From assembly GCA_016215155.1 (NCBI GenBank), contig JACRLQ010000049.1, positions 1 through 33,738 of the forward strand: 33,738 nt of DNA, in the 5' to 3' direction. Shown here in pieces: positions 33,554-33,738 of the stretch; position 1 is the first letter of the stretch; each line of letters starts with the position of its first letter. Made by a program: the position numbers and the translations under genes. The stretch comes from Nitrospirota bacterium. GTDB taxonomy: Bacteria; Nitrospirota; Thermodesulfovibrionia; Thermodesulfovibrionales; UBA6898. The notes below the pieces were generated by a model, which was not told where the DNA came from, did not search any database, and saw only the letters and a program-made list of their open reading frames with translations.

Positions 33554-33738
33554 ATGACAAAGCTTGAGAAAAAAGAAATTCAGACAACTATCAACGGAAT
33601 TGTAAATCGTCTTGTGTCGAATTTCGATGTCGAAAAAATAATCCTGTTCGGTTCCTATGTTACCGGCAAGCAGACAAGAGACAGCGATATTGATATTTTT
33701 GTGTTGCTGAATACAAGAAAAAATGGTATTGAACGGCA
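33554..33738 (+). CDS. Nucleotidyltransferase-domain protein (MNT/minimal NTase type), cut by window end
   Basis: The first 61 codons are visible: TKLEKKEIQTTINGIVNRLVS, then DVEKIILFGSYVTGKQTRDSDIDIFVLL. GSY-x9-DxD is the NTP_transf_2 (pol-beta-like) active site with both metal-binding Asp residues present. Small proteins of this kind are usually the MNT antitoxin of a HEPN/MNT toxin-antitoxin pair or related modules. The partner, if any, would lie beyond the window or in the missing part. No Shine-Dalgarno precedes the ATG. It continues the accessory character of the region after selC. Confidence 0.75.
   Translation, partial: MTKLEKKEIQTTINGIVNRLVSNFDVEKIILFGSYVTGKQTRDSDIDIFVLLNTRKNGIER

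Overview
The window is a chromosomal segment of a Gram-negative bacterium. An LptD outer-membrane LPS-assembly gene shows the envelope type. A selenocysteine tRNA, a Tat-exported molybdenum hydroxylase, long-form HisG and single-chain prokaryotic SpeD would fit Nitrospirota or Desulfobacterota-like lineages. This placement is an inference from gene content and style only; no rRNA is present to fix it.

Left edge (1-1484): the C-terminal tail of a probable REP-associated transposase, a REP-like inverted repeat, and a VapBC toxin-antitoxin pair with a palindromic operator. Next (1485-5533) is a plus-strand molybdenum-hydroxylase operon: a 2Fe-2S subunit, a Tat-exported molybdopterin subunit, XdhC and a MocA-like cytidylyltransferase, so enzyme and cofactor maturation are encoded together. 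It is followed by rsgA (ribosome assembly GTPase) and a membrane GGDEF-EAL protein with a periplasmic CXXCH haem-type sensor.

The minus strand from 21116 down to 9619 is a long housekeeping block. It runs trpB-trpA-(GAF/HD-GYP)-(class II cyclic-nucleotide phosphodiesterase-like)-accD-folC-lptD, then rpmE-DUF1385-prfA-prmC. Most upstream junctions overlap by a few bases, so two signalling genes are translationally coupled to tryptophan, fatty-acid and folate genes. trpB seems to start at a non-ATG codon. Divergent from trpB is an AbrB/PIN toxin-antitoxin pair with a perfect 20-bp palindrome over its promoter.

On the plus strand, DUF1015-gap-pgk (22251-25774) ends at a bidirectional terminator shared with convergent speD. 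Minus-strand hisD-hisG lie beyond.

Right part (28773-33738): a large secreted multidomain protein gene (two P-domains, PA, PKD) is interrupted by one in-frame TGA. Only 61 nt after its stop codon lies selC, the tRNA-Sec that decodes UGA. selC is followed by AT-richer accessory DNA: HicB, a chimeric ORF joining a HicA-like start to a tyrosine-recombinase tail, an SDH/ClpP-fold protease with an apparently leaderless promoter, a MITE-like element and a truncated nucleotidyltransferase gene. This looks like a decayed island at selC, and the selC/TGA-interrupted pair is the most unusual feature of the window.
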